This document shows, piece after piece, positions 8,497-17,704 of a stretch of 64,000 bases of DNA. The DNA lies in NCBI RefSeq assembly GCF_007096635.1, contig NZ_VKAA01000023.1:31449-95448 (forward strand), read 5' to 3'. The notes below the pieces were generated by a model. That model did not search any database and had not been told where the DNA came from. It saw only the letters and a program-made list of their open reading frames with translations. The DNA comes from Mycolicibacterium sp. 018/SC-01/001. GTDB taxonomy: Bacteria; Actinomycetota; Actinomycetes; Mycobacteriales; Mycobacteriaceae. Both the position numbers and the translations under genes were made by a program. Every line of letters begins with the position of its first letter. The first letter of the stretch is position 1.

Positions 8497-10091
8497 ATGT
8501 TCGATCGTTTCGTCAGCAACGCGGCCACCCCGGGTGAGCGGGTGCGGGCGTACGCGCGAGTCGAGAACGCCGCCTGCGCGGCGCGGTTGTCGGCGATGGC
8601 GGATCTGCTCGAGCGGGCCTACACCGCGTCGGGGTCGGCCCAACGGGAGCAGTGGCGTTGCGACAACTGGTCGGCGGTGTGTGCACAGATCGGTGCGGCG
8701 CAGACCCTGACCTGTGGAATGGTCAACGCGCTGCTGACCAATGCGGTCATCCTCCGTGATCGTCTCCCGAAGGTCGCCGCGGTCTTCGCCGAGGGCCTGA
8801 TCACCTACCTGCTGGTGCGCACCGTCTGCCACCGGACCGCGCTGGTACAGGATGCCGCGGCGCTGCGGGCGATCGACGCCGAGTTGGCCGAGCAACTGCG
8901 GCGCTGGGGTGCCAAGTCACTGAGTCAGACCGAGGCCGACATCGACACGCTCGTGCTGCGCCATGATCCGTATGCGGTGCGCCGGGCCGAGGATGCGGTG
9001 CGCACGACAGGGGTCACCGTGCACAGCGACTGCACCACCGGAATCGCTCATGTGGATGCGACCGTCACCGCCACGGACGGTGCGGCGTTCGACCGGCGCG
9101 CCGACCTGCTGGCCCGCACGGTGTGCGGGCGCGATCCGCGCACGCTCGATCAGCGCCGAGCAGCCGCTCTGGGGGCGATGGGTTTCGGCTGGGACCGGTT
9201 GCCCTGCATGTGCGAGGAGCCGGATTGCGACGCCGCCGCCAGACCCGCTGTAGGAGGGGTCGTCATCCACGTCATCGCCCGTGAGGATGCCGTCGGTGAC
9301 GGGAGCAACCGTGCCGCTGATGCGGAGCGCACCGCAGAGATCGATCCGCAACACCCGCCGCGACCGACAGGCGACCTGACCGCGCAGCGTCGCGCGCTGA
9401 CCGGCCAGCCGCCGCAGCTGCTGGCGAAACCGTTGCGGGATCACACCTTTGCGCAACTGATCGCCGAACTTCGCGCGGACCCGGGCGAATTCAGTCCCGC
9501 GTCACCCGGCATCGCGTCGTTGGCGGTCCGGTACTGCCCGCGGCAGTCGTCGCTCACCTCGCGATGCACGGCACAACCACGAGGTTGATCCATCCGAAGC
9601 AGGCGGCGCCGGAACCGCGCTACCGACCCTCGCAGGCGCTGGCTGACTTCGTGCGAGCCCGAGACCTCACCTGCCGTCAGCCCGGCTGCACTCGGCCGAT
9701 CGACGACCTGGACCACACGATCCCCTACCCGTGGGGGCCGACGTGCGCGTCGAACCTCGCTGGATACTGCCGGCATCACCACCTGCTGAAGACCTTCTGG
9801 CCGGGCTGGTCAACCGTGCAGTATCCCGACGGGACGATCGTGTTCACCGAACCGGATGGCCAGATCTCGACGAGCTACCCGGGCAGCCGATTGCTGTTTC
9901 CGGAGCTGTCCGAACCCACCGCGGAGGTCAGCGAGTACGGCCAGCCACCTCCCAAGCACACGGCGGGCCTGACCATGCCGAAGCGGCGGGTCACCCGCAT
10001 GCAGGCCCGTCGACTGCGCACCGACGCTGAGCGACAACGCAACGCCGCATGGGCCGAACAGCATCTGGGCGAGTCGGTGCCACCGTTCTAG
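8497..10091 (+). pseudogene. DUF222/13E12-type HNH endonuclease, frameshifted
   Basis: Two reading frames together make one DUF222-HNH protein. The first begins MFDRFVSNAATPGERV at 8497 and carries the alpha-helical DUF222 region, but after about 9490 it reads an unrelated tail and stops at 9588. The second frame takes over from about 9504 (RVVGGPVLPAAVV) and carries the HNH nuclease core: CRQPGC, DLDHTIPYPWGP and HHLLKTFW, ending at 10091. Homologues are single chains of roughly 450-530 residues, so a one-base shift between about 9480 and 9520 has split the gene. These genes form a large multicopy family in mycobacteria, linked to old mobile repeats. The product may be inactive, since the first frame lacks the nuclease domain. 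A sequencing error is the main alternative. Confidence 0.8.
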
Positions 10092-10095
10092 CGGA

Positions 10096-10491
10096 TCACT
10101 CCTCGGGAGGCTTGACCGCCAGGACCGGCTTGGGGCATTCCAGGATCAGCTTCTGCGCGACGCTGCCGAGCAGGAGCTTGCCGACCGGGTTGCGATGCCG
10201 GATGCCCACGACGAGCAGCTGCGCGTCGTCCCGGTTCATCGCGGTGAGCAATTCGTCGGCGGCGTCGACACCGACGGGCTGGGTCAGCTGGAAGGGCACG
10301 CCACACTCCTGCAGCCGGGCCTCGACGTCGTGCACCTCGGCTTCGCCGGCGAACCTCGAATCCACATACGACTCACCGGATGTCGCATTGATGACGAACA
10401 GATCGGTGTCGCGCAGCTTCGCCTCGGAGATGCCGTGCTCGAGCGCAGCCTGGCCGAACTCGTCGGCGGTGTATCCCACGACGATCGTCAC
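10096..10491 (-). CDS. Universal stress protein (UspA family), single domain
   Basis: A 131-residue protein, the length of one Usp domain, starting VTIVVGYTADEFGQ. The C-terminal nucleotide-binding pattern is present as VVGIRHRNPVGKLLLGSVAQKLI, equivalent to the G-2x-G-9x-G(S/T) motif of ATP-binding Usp proteins. The GTG at 10491 overlaps the tctA stop in a GTGA, so it is the last gene of the tctCBA operon and translationally coupled. Usp domains are known to bind ATP and modulate transporters or stress physiology. Here the tight linkage suggests it tunes the tricarboxylate transporter, which is inference. Confidence 0.9.
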   Translation of the reverse strand: MTIVVGYTADEFGQAALEHGISEAKLRDTDLFVINATSGESYVDSRFAGEAEVHDVEARLQECGVPFQLTQPVGVDAADELLTAMNRDDAQLLVVGIRHRNPVGKLLLGSVAQKLILECPKPVLAVKPPEE

Positions 10492-12029
10492 AGCTGGCCC
10501 GCCTTTTCCCTCTGATCCTTGTCGTCCTCGACCACCAGCAGCGTCTCCTCGCTGCGATGCATCAACCTCAGCACCAGCGGCGCCAGCAACAGCAGGGCCA
10601 TCAGGACATAGGTGACGATCGCGACCGGCTCGGTGAACAGGTTGCCCCAGTCGCCACCGCCGAGCTGCAGGCTCTGCCGCAGCTGGCGTTCGATGCGCGG
10701 GCCGAGGATCACCCCGATGATCAGCGGCAGCACGGGAAGGCCGAAGCGGCGCATCATCAGACCCATCAACCCGAACACCAGCAGCAGGATCAGATCCAGC
10801 GGCTGCAGATTGACCGCGAACGCACCCAGCGTGGCGAAGAACAGAATGCCGGCGTACAGGTACGGCCGCGGCGTGCGCAGCAGCTTGGCCCACAACGGCG
10901 CCAGCGGCAGGTTCAGCACTAGCAGCAGGAAGTTGCCGATGAACAGGCTCGCGATCAGCGTCCAGATCAGCAACGGCTCCTTCTCGAACAGCGTCGGACC
11001 CGGCTGGATGCCATAGGACACGAACGCCGTCAGCATCACCGCGGCAGTGGCGTTGGTCGGCAGACCCAGAGACAGCATCGGCACCAACGTGCCTGCAGCC
11101 GAGGCGTTGTTGGCCGCCTCCGGCCCCGCGACGCCCTCGATGGCGCCCTTGCCGAACTCCTCGGGATGCTTCGAGAGTTTCTTCTCGGTGATGTAGCTCA
11201 GGAACGTCGGCAGCTCGGCGCCACCGGCGGGCAGTGCACCGAACGGGAACCCGAACGCCGTGCCGCGCAGCCACGGCTTCCACGAGCGGCCCCAGTCCTG
11301 CTTGCTCATCCACGGGCGGCCCACCGGGATGACGTCGGCCGGGCGGCGGCGCAGATGCGCGGCGACCCACAGCGCCTCACCGAGGGCGAACACCGCGACC
11401 GCGATCACGACGATGTCGATGCCGTCGGCGAGCAGCGGAATACCGAACGTGGCGCGCGGCTGTCCGGTCAGCGAGTCGATGCCGACGATGCCGATCGCCA
11501 GGCCCAGCAGCAGCGAGATCAGGCCGCGCATCTTCGACGAGCCGAGGACCGCAGTGACCGCGACGAGCGCGAACAGCATGATCGCCAGATACGACGGCGC
11601 ACCGAGCGTGACGGCGAAGCGGGAGATCGTCGGGGCGAACGCGGCCAGCAGCGCGGTACCGATCGACCCCGCGACGAACGATCCGATCGCTGCAGTGGCC
11701 AATGCCTGCGCCGCCCGCCCGGCTTTCGCCATCTTGTTGCCCTCGATCGCGGTGATCACCGACGACGATTCGCCCGGGGTGTTCAACAGGATCGAGGTGG
11801 TGGACCCGCCGTACATGCCGCCGTAGAAGATGCCGGCGAACATGATGAACGCCGCGCTGGGGCTGACGTTGTAGGTGATCGGCAGCAACAACGCCACCGT
11901 CATGGCGGGCCCGATGCCCGGCAGCACGCCGACCGCGGTGCCCAGCAGCACGCCGATCACGGCGTACAGCAGGTTCATCGGGGTGGCTGCCTCGGCGAAG
12001 CCCTGGAGGAGCCAGTCGAAGTTTCCCAT
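10488..12029 (-). CDS. tctA: Tripartite tricarboxylate transporter, large membrane subunit
   Basis: A 513-residue, highly hydrophobic protein of the TctA family, full length. Family signatures are visible as VGVLPGIGPAMTVALLLP near residue 35 and GGMYGGSTTSILLNTPGE near residue 70; a related segment, GAAELPT-like AGGAELPTFLSYI, lies near 270. It forms the ion-driven permease of a system that takes up citrate or related carboxylates delivered by a periplasmic-type binding protein. The ATG at 12029 directly abuts the tctB stop at 12030, and the 3' end overlaps the Usp gene by four bases. A polar tail with EEDDKDQREK-like charge follows the last membrane segment. Confidence 0.93.
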   Translation of the reverse strand: MGNFDWLLQGFAEAATPMNLLYAVIGVLLGTAVGVLPGIGPAMTVALLLPITYNVSPSAAFIMFAGIFYGGMYGGSTTSILLNTPGESSSVITAIEGNKMAKAGRAAQALATAAIGSFVAGSIGTALLAAFAPTISRFAVTLGAPSYLAIMLFALVAVTAVLGSSKMRGLISLLLGLAIGIVGIDSLTGQPRATFGIPLLADGIDIVVIAVAVFALGEALWVAAHLRRRPADVIPVGRPWMSKQDWGRSWKPWLRGTAFGFPFGALPAGGAELPTFLSYITEKKLSKHPEEFGKGAIEGVAGPEAANNASAAGTLVPMLSLGLPTNATAAVMLTAFVSYGIQPGPTLFEKEPLLIWTLIASLFIGNFLLLVLNLPLAPLWAKLLRTPRPYLYAGILFFATLGAFAVNLQPLDLILLLVFGLMGLMMRRFGLPVLPLIIGVILGPRIERQLRQSLQLGGGDWGNLFTEPVAIVTYVLMALLLLAPLVLRLMHRSEETLLVVEDDKDQREKAGQL

Positions 12030-12557
12030 TTACAGAATCCCATCCAGAATGCCTGCGGGCAGCGGGATTCCGAGCCCGGAGTAGAACGCGTAGAAGCTGG
12101 CGACGGCCAGTACGGCACCGATCGCGATGTTGCGCACGTAATGCTTGCTGCCGAGCACGGTGGCGCACCCGGCGAAGAACAGGGCTCCGGCGATCGCCCA
12201 TCCGAGGGGTTGCACGAGCGCGATCATCAGGATGAACATCCCGACGAGCAGGCCGACGGTGCGCCAGTCGCTGGGCATGTCCGGGTCGATGTCCTCACCC
12301 GCGTCCGCCTCACCCCGGGAGCCGCGGGGAATCGCGATGGCCAACACGACCGCCATCACCAGCAGGCCGATACCGATGGCGATCGGGAACAGCCGCGGCC
12401 CAACGGGATCGACCTTGGCGTAGCCGCCGGGCATCGTCACGCCGTTGAAGACGAGGAATGCACCGACGACCACCATCACCGCGCACACGACGTACTGCGC
12501 GTAGTCCGGCCGGGCCGGCGCGTCCGTGGGCTGCTCAGTCCGCTCGTTCTCGCTCAT
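12030..12557 (-). CDS. tctB: Tripartite tricarboxylate transporter, small membrane subunit
   Basis: A 175-residue protein with about four membrane segments: YVVCAVMVVVGAFLVFN near residue 22, FPIAIGIGLLVMAVVLAIAI near 57, a pair around 102-130, and a last one near 147-163. This matches TctB. The first helix is preceded by a polar start (MSENERTEQP). The middle loop is acidic (GEADAGEDIDPDMPSD). Its ATG at 12557 overlaps the tctC stop in ATGA and its stop abuts the tctA start, giving strict operon structure tctC-tctB-tctA-usp. It is the small permease subunit that pairs with TctA. Confidence 0.92.
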   Translation of the reverse strand: MSENERTEQPTDAPARPDYAQYVVCAVMVVVGAFLVFNGVTMPGGYAKVDPVGPRLFPIAIGIGLLVMAVVLAIAIPRGSRGEADAGEDIDPDMPSDWRTVGLLVGMFILMIALVQPLGWAIAGALFFAGCATVLGSKHYVRNIAIGAVLAVASFYAFYSGLGIPLPAGILDGIL

Positions 12558-13543
12558 ACCAGCCCCAGATCCGTCAGCGTCGTCTCCACCCGCCGGTCCT
12601 GCTCTTCGAGGAAGTCCTCGAACGGCTGTCCGGTCATGAAGGCGTCGGTCCACCCGTTCTTCACCAGCGCGTCCTTCCATGCCTGCGTGGCGTGCATCTC
12701 TTCCAGCACCTTGATCATCGCGTCCCGGTCCTCGTCGGAAATCCCCGGCGGCGCAAGCACTCCGCGCCAGTTCGTGAAGGTCAGGTCGATGCCCGCCTCC
12801 TTCAGCGTGGGTGCGTCGACACCCTCGACCCGCTCGTCGCCCGAGACCGCGAGCACCCGCACCTGACCTGACTCGATCTGGTCGACGTACTCGCCGAGAC
12901 CCGAGGTGCCCGCGGCGATCTTGTTGCCCAGCAACGCCGTCAGCAGGTCGCCACCGCCGTCGTAGGAGACGTAGTTGACCTTCGTCGGATCGACGCCGGC
13001 CGCCTTGGCGGTCTCCATCGGGAACAGGTGGTCGGGGCCACCGGGATTCGAACCGCCGCCGACGGTGACCTTGGCGGGGTCGGCCTTCCAGGCGGCGATG
13101 AAGTCGGCGACGGTCTTGAACGGCGACGACGCCGGGACCAGGATGCCCTCCTGCTCCTCGACCATCTTGGCCAGCGCGGTCGCGTTGGAGGCGCGGGCCT
13201 TCGAGCCGTTGGTGAACGTCGCGCCCACCACGCCGAGACCCATCATCATCATCAGGTCGCCGTTGCCCTTTTCGTTGATCAGCCGGGCCATCGCGACGGT
13301 GCCGCCGGCGCCGATCACGTTGAACACCTCGATGCGGCCCGTGATCTTGTCGTCTTCCATCACCTTGACCGCGGTGCGGGCGGTCAGGTCGTACCCGCCG
13401 CCGGGGCTGTTCGGCACCATCATGCGCAGCCTGTGCAGTCCGTTGTCCTCGCCACGAGTGACACCGCATGCTGTGAACAGCAGTGCGGCGATCACGGCGA
13501 GGACGATGCCGGCGACCGGCGTGCGCCGGTCCGATGCGAACAT
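12554..13543 (-). CDS. tctC: Tripartite tricarboxylate transporter substrate-binding lipoprotein
   Basis: A 329-residue TctC/Bug-family extracytoplasmic receptor. The N-terminus is a lipoprotein signal peptide with lipobox LFTAC, acylated Cys near residue 26. The mature part holds Bug-type segments: VPNSPGGGYDLTAR, NVIGAGGTVAMA, and GGSNPGGPDHLF around the ligand pocket. It binds a small carboxylate and delivers it to TctAB. The start at 13543 follows a clear GGAGGA ribosome site. The gene is first in its operon and divergent, 50 bp away, from a sensor kinase gene of the type that senses di- and tricarboxylates, so substrate induction through that two-component pair is likely. Confidence 0.93.
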   Translation of the reverse strand: MFASDRRTPVAGIVLAVIAALLFTACGVTRGEDNGLHRLRMMVPNSPGGGYDLTARTAVKVMEDDKITGRIEVFNVIGAGGTVAMARLINEKGNGDLMMMMGLGVVGATFTNGSKARASNATALAKMVEEQEGILVPASSPFKTVADFIAAWKADPAKVTVGGGSNPGGPDHLFPMETAKAAGVDPTKVNYVSYDGGGDLLTALLGNKIAAGTSGLGEYVDQIESGQVRVLAVSGDERVEGVDAPTLKEAGIDLTFTNWRGVLAPPGISDEDRDAMIKVLEEMHATQAWKDALVKNGWTDAFMTGQPFEDFLEEQDRRVETTLTDLGLV

Positions 13544-13593
13544 GTCGTCCTCCGTCAGTCGATTGTGATGCTCAGCAATACTGGACCCCGACA

Positions 13594-15240
13594 GTGATTC
13601 AGGTCACGCATGAGTACGCAAAGGAAATTCTGGTCATTAAGAACATCCCGCTCGCCCGCAGCCTCGCCGCGCAATTCCTGGCGTTCCAGCTGATGGTGGT
13701 CGCGGTCGTGCTGATCGCGGTGGGGGCGGTCTCGGTGGCCCAATCGACCAGCGAGTTCCGCGAGGCGCGCGGCACCCGGATGATCGCGGTGGCCGAGAAC
13801 ATGGCCTCCACCCCGATCGTGCGGGAACGCATCGAGCGCGCGCCCGCCGATCCGTTCGCCAGTCGCATCCTGGCCCCCGAGGTCGACCGGGCCGTTGCGC
13901 TCTCAGGGGCGACCCTGGCCGAGATCCTCGCCCCCGACGGCACGGTCTGGGTGTCTTCGGACCCGTCGCGGGTGGGGGCACGGGTGGATCTCGGCCCGAG
14001 CCGCGCCGACGAGGGCCGGGCCTGGTACGGCGACGCGGACGTCGACGGCACGCACAGCCTCGTCGGGCAGGTGCCCATCCTGTCCCCCGACGGCGACGTG
14101 CTGGCCATCGCATCGGTCAGCGAGGGCTATCCGTCGGTGTGGGCGCTGCTCTCCGGTGCGGGTGAGCGGCTGCTGATCTACCTCGGTCTCGGCGCGGCGC
14201 TCGGCCTCATCGCGTCGTATCTGTTGTCCCGGCGGATCAAGCGGCACACCCGTGGCCTGGAGGTCACCGAGATCGCCAGCCTCGCCGACCATCGGGAAGC
14301 GTTGCTGCACAGCATCCGGGAAGGCGTGATCGCGGTGAACAACGACGGTGAGATCACCGTGCTCAACGACAGCGCCCAGGAGTTGCTCGGCGTCGGCGCC
14401 GAGGCGGTCGGCCGGCGGGTCGACGAGGTGGGGATCGATCCCGCGGTGGTGGCGCAGCTCGTTCCCGGTGGATCGGCGGAAGACACGGTGATCGCCACCA
14501 GAACACGGGTGCTGGCGCTGAGCCGGCGCGCTGCCACCAGCGGCGGCGAGCGGATCGGCACGGTGACGACGATGCGCGACAGCACCGAAATCGCCGCACT
14601 GCAGGGCCAGCTGTCCTCCCACAAGAGCGTCACCGACACCCTGCGGGCGCAGACCCACGAATTCGCCAACCAGCTGCACACGATCTCGGGCCTGGTCCAG
14701 CTCGGCGAATACGACGCCGTGCGGGACCTGGTCGGAACGCTGACCCGGCGCCGGGCGGAGATCAGCGACGCAGTGACACAACACATCTCCGATCCCGCGG
14801 TGGCGGCACTGCTGATCGCCAAGACGTCGCTGGCCGCAGAGGGTGGCGTCGCGCTCACCGTGGCGCCGGGTTCGCACCTGGCGCCGCTGGAACCCGCGCT
14901 GGCCACCGACGTGATCACGTTGCTGGGCAACCTGATCGACAATGCCGTGGACGTGTCGGTCGGAGGGCCGGAACCTGTTGTGACGGTGGAGATCGACGAC
15001 AGCGACGGACTGGAGATCATCGTGCGTGACACCGGACCCGGAGTACCCGAACACCTTCGGGAGGCGATCTTCGCCCGCGGGGTCACGTCGAAACCGGACG
15101 TGCCGGGCGGCCGCGGCATCGGCCTGGCACTCGTGCGACTGGTCACCGCCGCACACGGAGGCACGGTGGGGGTCAGCGACGTCCCCGACGGCGGCGCCGA
15201 GTTCACCGTGCGCCTGCAGGCGGTGCGCACCGATGCGTGA
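13594..15240 (+). CDS. Sensor histidine kinase, CitA/DcuS/DctB type
   Basis: About 548 residues from a GTG at 13594. The start is uncertain: AAGGA at 13621 could serve a later non-ATG codon near 13630. Order of domains: TM1 near 28-48, an extracytoplasmic Cache-like sensing domain, TM2 near 192-211, a PAS domain (NDGEITVLNDSAQELLG), a dimerisation helix with phospho-acceptor His355 in THEFANQLHTISGL, and an HATPase domain with NLIDNAVD, DTGPGVPE and GRGIGLALV. The H-E-F-A-N box is characteristic of citrate/C4-dicarboxylate sensors. It partners the overlapping response regulator gene and should control the divergent tctCBA-usp operon in response to an external carboxylate. Confidence 0.88.
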   Translation: MIQVTHEYAKEILVIKNIPLARSLAAQFLAFQLMVVAVVLIAVGAVSVAQSTSEFREARGTRMIAVAENMASTPIVRERIERAPADPFASRILAPEVDRAVALSGATLAEILAPDGTVWVSSDPSRVGARVDLGPSRADEGRAWYGDADVDGTHSLVGQVPILSPDGDVLAIASVSEGYPSVWALLSGAGERLLIYLGLGAALGLIASYLLSRRIKRHTRGLEVTEIASLADHREALLHSIREGVIAVNNDGEITVLNDSAQELLGVGAEAVGRRVDEVGIDPAVVAQLVPGGSAEDTVIATRTRVLALSRRAATSGGERIGTVTTMRDSTEIAALQGQLSSHKSVTDTLRAQTHEFANQLHTISGLVQLGEYDAVRDLVGTLTRRRAEISDAVTQHISDPAVAALLIAKTSLAAEGGVALTVAPGSHLAPLEPALATDVITLLGNLIDNAVDVSVGGPEPVVTVEIDDSDGLEIIVRDTGPGVPEHLREAIFARGVTSKPDVPGGRGIGLALVRLVTAAHGGTVGVSDVPDGGAEFTVRLQAVRTDA

Positions 15241-15901
15241 CGTGCTCGTCGTCGACGACGACTTCATGGTCGCCGAGATCCACCGCCGCTTCGTCGAGCG
15301 GGTGGCCGGATTCCGCGTCATCGGTGTGGCGCGCACCGGAAGTGAGGCGTTGCGGGCTGCGCGTGAGCTGCATCCCGACCTGATCCTGCTCGATGTCTAC
15401 CTGCCCGACATGACCGGCCTGGAGGTGCTGAAGCAATTGCGGGCCGACGGCGACAGGGTCGGGGTCATCATGATCACCGCGGCGCGCGAACTCGACACGG
15501 TCAGCGGTGCGCTGGACGGTGGGGCGGCCGACTACCTGATCAAGCCCTTCGAGTTCGACCAGTTCCAGACCAAGCTGCTGGCTTTCGCCACCCGCGCCGA
15601 CGCGCTGGAGTCGGCGGGCGGAGTCGACCAGTCTCTGATCGATTCGCTGTTCGGTGGACCGGCAGCGACACCCGCGTCGAAGGCGCTCCCGAAAGGCCTC
15701 GGCGCCGAGACCGGTGAGCTGGTACTCGCCGCCGTGCGGGATGCCGGTGAGGTGTCCGCCGCGGAATGCGCCGACCTGGTGGGGATTTCGCGGGTCAGCG
15801 CCCGACGCTACCTCGAGCACTATCTGAACACCGGCACGGTCGAACTGCGGTTGCAGTACGGAGTCGGGCGGCCTGAACGACGGTACCGGTTGGCACGCTA
15901 G
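15233..15901 (+). CDS. Response regulator, CitB/DcuR family
   Basis: A 222-residue protein whose ATG at 15233 lies inside the end of the kinase gene (8-bp overlap). The receiver domain has the acidic pair VDDD at residues 6-9, phospho-acceptor Asp54 in LILLDVYLP, Thr in MITAARE and Lys in LIKPFEF. After a linker, a C-terminal helix-turn-helix reads VSAAECADLVGISRVSARRYLEHY, the arrangement of CitB/DcuR regulators rather than OmpR or NarL types. Together with the kinase it likely activates the tctCBA transport genes 1.7 kb upstream on the other strand. Confidence 0.9.
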   Translation: MRDVLVVDDDFMVAEIHRRFVERVAGFRVIGVARTGSEALRAARELHPDLILLDVYLPDMTGLEVLKQLRADGDRVGVIMITAARELDTVSGALDGGAADYLIKPFEFDQFQTKLLAFATRADALESAGGVDQSLIDSLFGGPAATPASKALPKGLGAETGELVLAAVRDAGEVSAAECADLVGISRVSARRYLEHYLNTGTVELRLQYGVGRPERRYRLAR

Positions 15902-15935
15902 GGATCCGTGGCCCGGCTCAACGGCCGTGGCAAAC

Positions 15936-15964
15936 GAGCATAATGTTGGACGCTCAGCACAGGA
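15936..15964 (+). promoter_or_regulatory. Operator-like 29-bp motif, copy 1 (amidohydrolase promoter)
   Basis: A 29-bp stretch that begins GAGCATAATGTTGGACGCTC recurs at 19746-19774 with only five differences, in front of the membrane-anchored hydrolase gene. The first 20 bp form an imperfect palindrome with GAGC/GCTC arms, a size typical of TetR-family operators. It overlaps the putative -35 TTGGAC (15946-15951) of the downstream gene, whose -10 would be TAACGT at 15970-15975 after an 18-bp spacer. A repressor here would block the promoter. The likely binder is the TetR protein encoded at 19824, but that is inference. Confidence 0.5.
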
Positions 15965-15975
15965 ACTGCTAACGT
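15946..15975 (+). promoter_or_regulatory. Candidate promoter of the secreted amidohydrolase
   Basis: TTGGAC at 15946-15951 and TAACGT at 15970-15975 are separated by 18 bp. The 5' leader to the coding region would be about 150 bases; nothing else was recognised in 15976-16143. The -35 is embedded in the conserved operator-like motif. Confidence 0.4.
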
Positions 15976-16143
15976 GAGCTCGTCAGGCCGTGCAGAAGCG
16001 ACATCGCAGAGACCGGCGACAACGGCCACTCGCTCTGCGACGCCCATTTCATCTGTGCAGCAACCGGAATGGTCGATCAACGTGATGTGCACCGCTGGTG
16101 CGCGCACGAACGAGTAAGTGAGTCTGTGGACGAAGTGAGGCTT

Positions 16144-17679
16144 GTGACCCGACGATCGATGCTGCGGCGCACCGGAATGGGGCTCGCGGGGCTCACAGCT
16201 CTCGGCGGCGCCGCCGTCGTGACGCAGTCAGCACGCGAGCAGCCGGCTCGACGTCTCCCACCCGTACCCATCGCGGCACCGTTACGCATCGATCATGTGA
16301 CCGTGATCGACCCCCGGGACGGCAGCCGGCGAGTGGACGTGTCCATCCGGATACGGAACGGAAACATCGTCTCCGTCTCAGACGACCGGGCACCGGACTC
16401 TGACGAGTGGGCGGTGGACGGCCACGGCCGATACGCCGTGCCCGGGTACAACAACATGCACACCCATGCACTCCAAGCCGAATTCCCCGACATGCCACTG
16501 GCCGTGATGCTCTCCGAAGGAACGACGGGCATGCGGCAGATGGCCGGAAGTGCCCAGCTGCTCGAAGCTCGCGCGCAAGCGCGGCTCGGTGTGCCACCGC
16601 ATGCACCCCGATTGCTGCAGATGCCCGGATCGCTTCTCATGCCGTTCACCGCGAGCAGTGTCGAGGACGTCCAGCGTCAGATCGCTGAACAGAAGCACCA
16701 GGGCGCCGACTTCGTCAAGGTCATCGATGTCGATCGCGAGGTGTTCTTTGCCGCCGTCGACGCTGCACACGACAGCGGAATGCGCATCGCAGGGCATCTT
16801 CCGCTGTCGGTGACCCTGAAAGAAGCGTCCGAAGCGGGCATGGATTGCATCGAGCACTTGGGTGCCGGCGGATATGTGTGGTTCGAGACATCGTCAGACG
16901 GTGCGAGATTGCGCGCCGAGGAACATGATGACTCGGGCCGAATGCCCGGATGGCTCGGCCACCTCCCCTTTGCGGACCAGCTTTTCTCGACCACCTACGT
17001 GCAGAAGCACGTGAAGAAGATGCTGCTCAACCCGGTGCTTTCCGACTCGGCAGACACTGTCGCGCGGCTGCGGCGGGCGATCGACACCTTCGACGACGAC
17101 GCGGCACAGCAGTTGGTCGACACCTTCGCACAGCAGAAGACCTGGCATACGCCGACTCTCGTTCGCCTGCGCACGCAGTACCGCGCAGATGATCCCGCCT
17201 ACGCCGTCCACCCGTGGGTGGCCTTGCTCGGCGAGGCGGACCGCCGCGACTACGAAGAAGCACGGCGAAGATTCCTCGACTTGCCGGACGCGACGCGAGC
17301 GACCTACCACGACTGCTACGACATGTCGCTGCGGCTGGTGGGGATGATGCACGCTGCAGGCGTCGCCCTCATGACCGGTACCGACGGCACGGGCGCAACG
17401 CCGGGACAGGGCTTGGCGTCGGAGTTCGGTGAACTGGCAGCCGCCGGACTCGAACCACTCGATGTACTGCGGTCCGCAACGACTGTGCCTGCGGCCTACC
17501 TCGGACGAACGCGCGATCTGGGCGTCGTGGCTGCCGGGATGGCGGCGGACTTCCTTCTGCTCGATGCGGACCCGCTCTCATCAGTGGCGAACATGACACG
17601 CGTCGCGGCCGTGGTCCGAGCCGGGCGCTTCATCGCCGGTGGGGAGATCCGATCGGTGATCGATCAGCTCGCCGGATGA
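16144..17679 (+). CDS. Exported metal-dependent amidohydrolase (imidazolonepropionase-like)
   Basis: About 511 residues from the GTG at 16144; in-frame starts at 16135 and 16069 are also open and ribosome sites are poor. The N-terminus is a twin-arginine signal, TRRSMLRRTG followed by a hydrophobic run ending in GGAAVV, so the enzyme is probably folded in the cytoplasm and exported by Tat. The amidohydrolase core shows the HxH metal pair in NNMHTHALQ, a Lys in ADFVKVID that could be carboxylated, His residues in IAGHLPLS and CIEHLGAGG, and the catalytic Asp in MTGTDGTG. The C-terminus has the usual RTRDLGVVAAGMAADFLLLD segment. The substrate is unknown. It heads an accessory block with a second amidohydrolase 25 bp downstream, and its promoter carries the shared 29-bp motif. 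Confidence 0.82.
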   Translation: MTRRSMLRRTGMGLAGLTALGGAAVVTQSAREQPARRLPPVPIAAPLRIDHVTVIDPRDGSRRVDVSIRIRNGNIVSVSDDRAPDSDEWAVDGHGRYAVPGYNNMHTHALQAEFPDMPLAVMLSEGTTGMRQMAGSAQLLEARAQARLGVPPHAPRLLQMPGSLLMPFTASSVEDVQRQIAEQKHQGADFVKVIDVDREVFFAAVDAAHDSGMRIAGHLPLSVTLKEASEAGMDCIEHLGAGGYVWFETSSDGARLRAEEHDDSGRMPGWLGHLPFADQLFSTTYVQKHVKKMLLNPVLSDSADTVARLRRAIDTFDDDAAQQLVDTFAQQKTWHTPTLVRLRTQYRADDPAYAVHPWVALLGEADRRDYEEARRRFLDLPDATRATYHDCYDMSLRLVGMMHAAGVALMTGTDGTGATPGQGLASEFGELAAAGLEPLDVLRSATTVPAAYLGRTRDLGVVAAGMAADFLLLDADPLSSVANMTRVAAVVRAGRFIAGGEIRSVIDQLAG

Positions 17680-17704
17680 GTTGTGTTGCGAGAAAGGAGT
17701 AATC

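Noticed and set aside
11166..12866. 566-codon plus-strand frame opposite tctA/tctB/tctC
   Set aside because: Arg/His/Gln-rich antisense translation with no recognisable fold; an artefact of GC-rich third positions.
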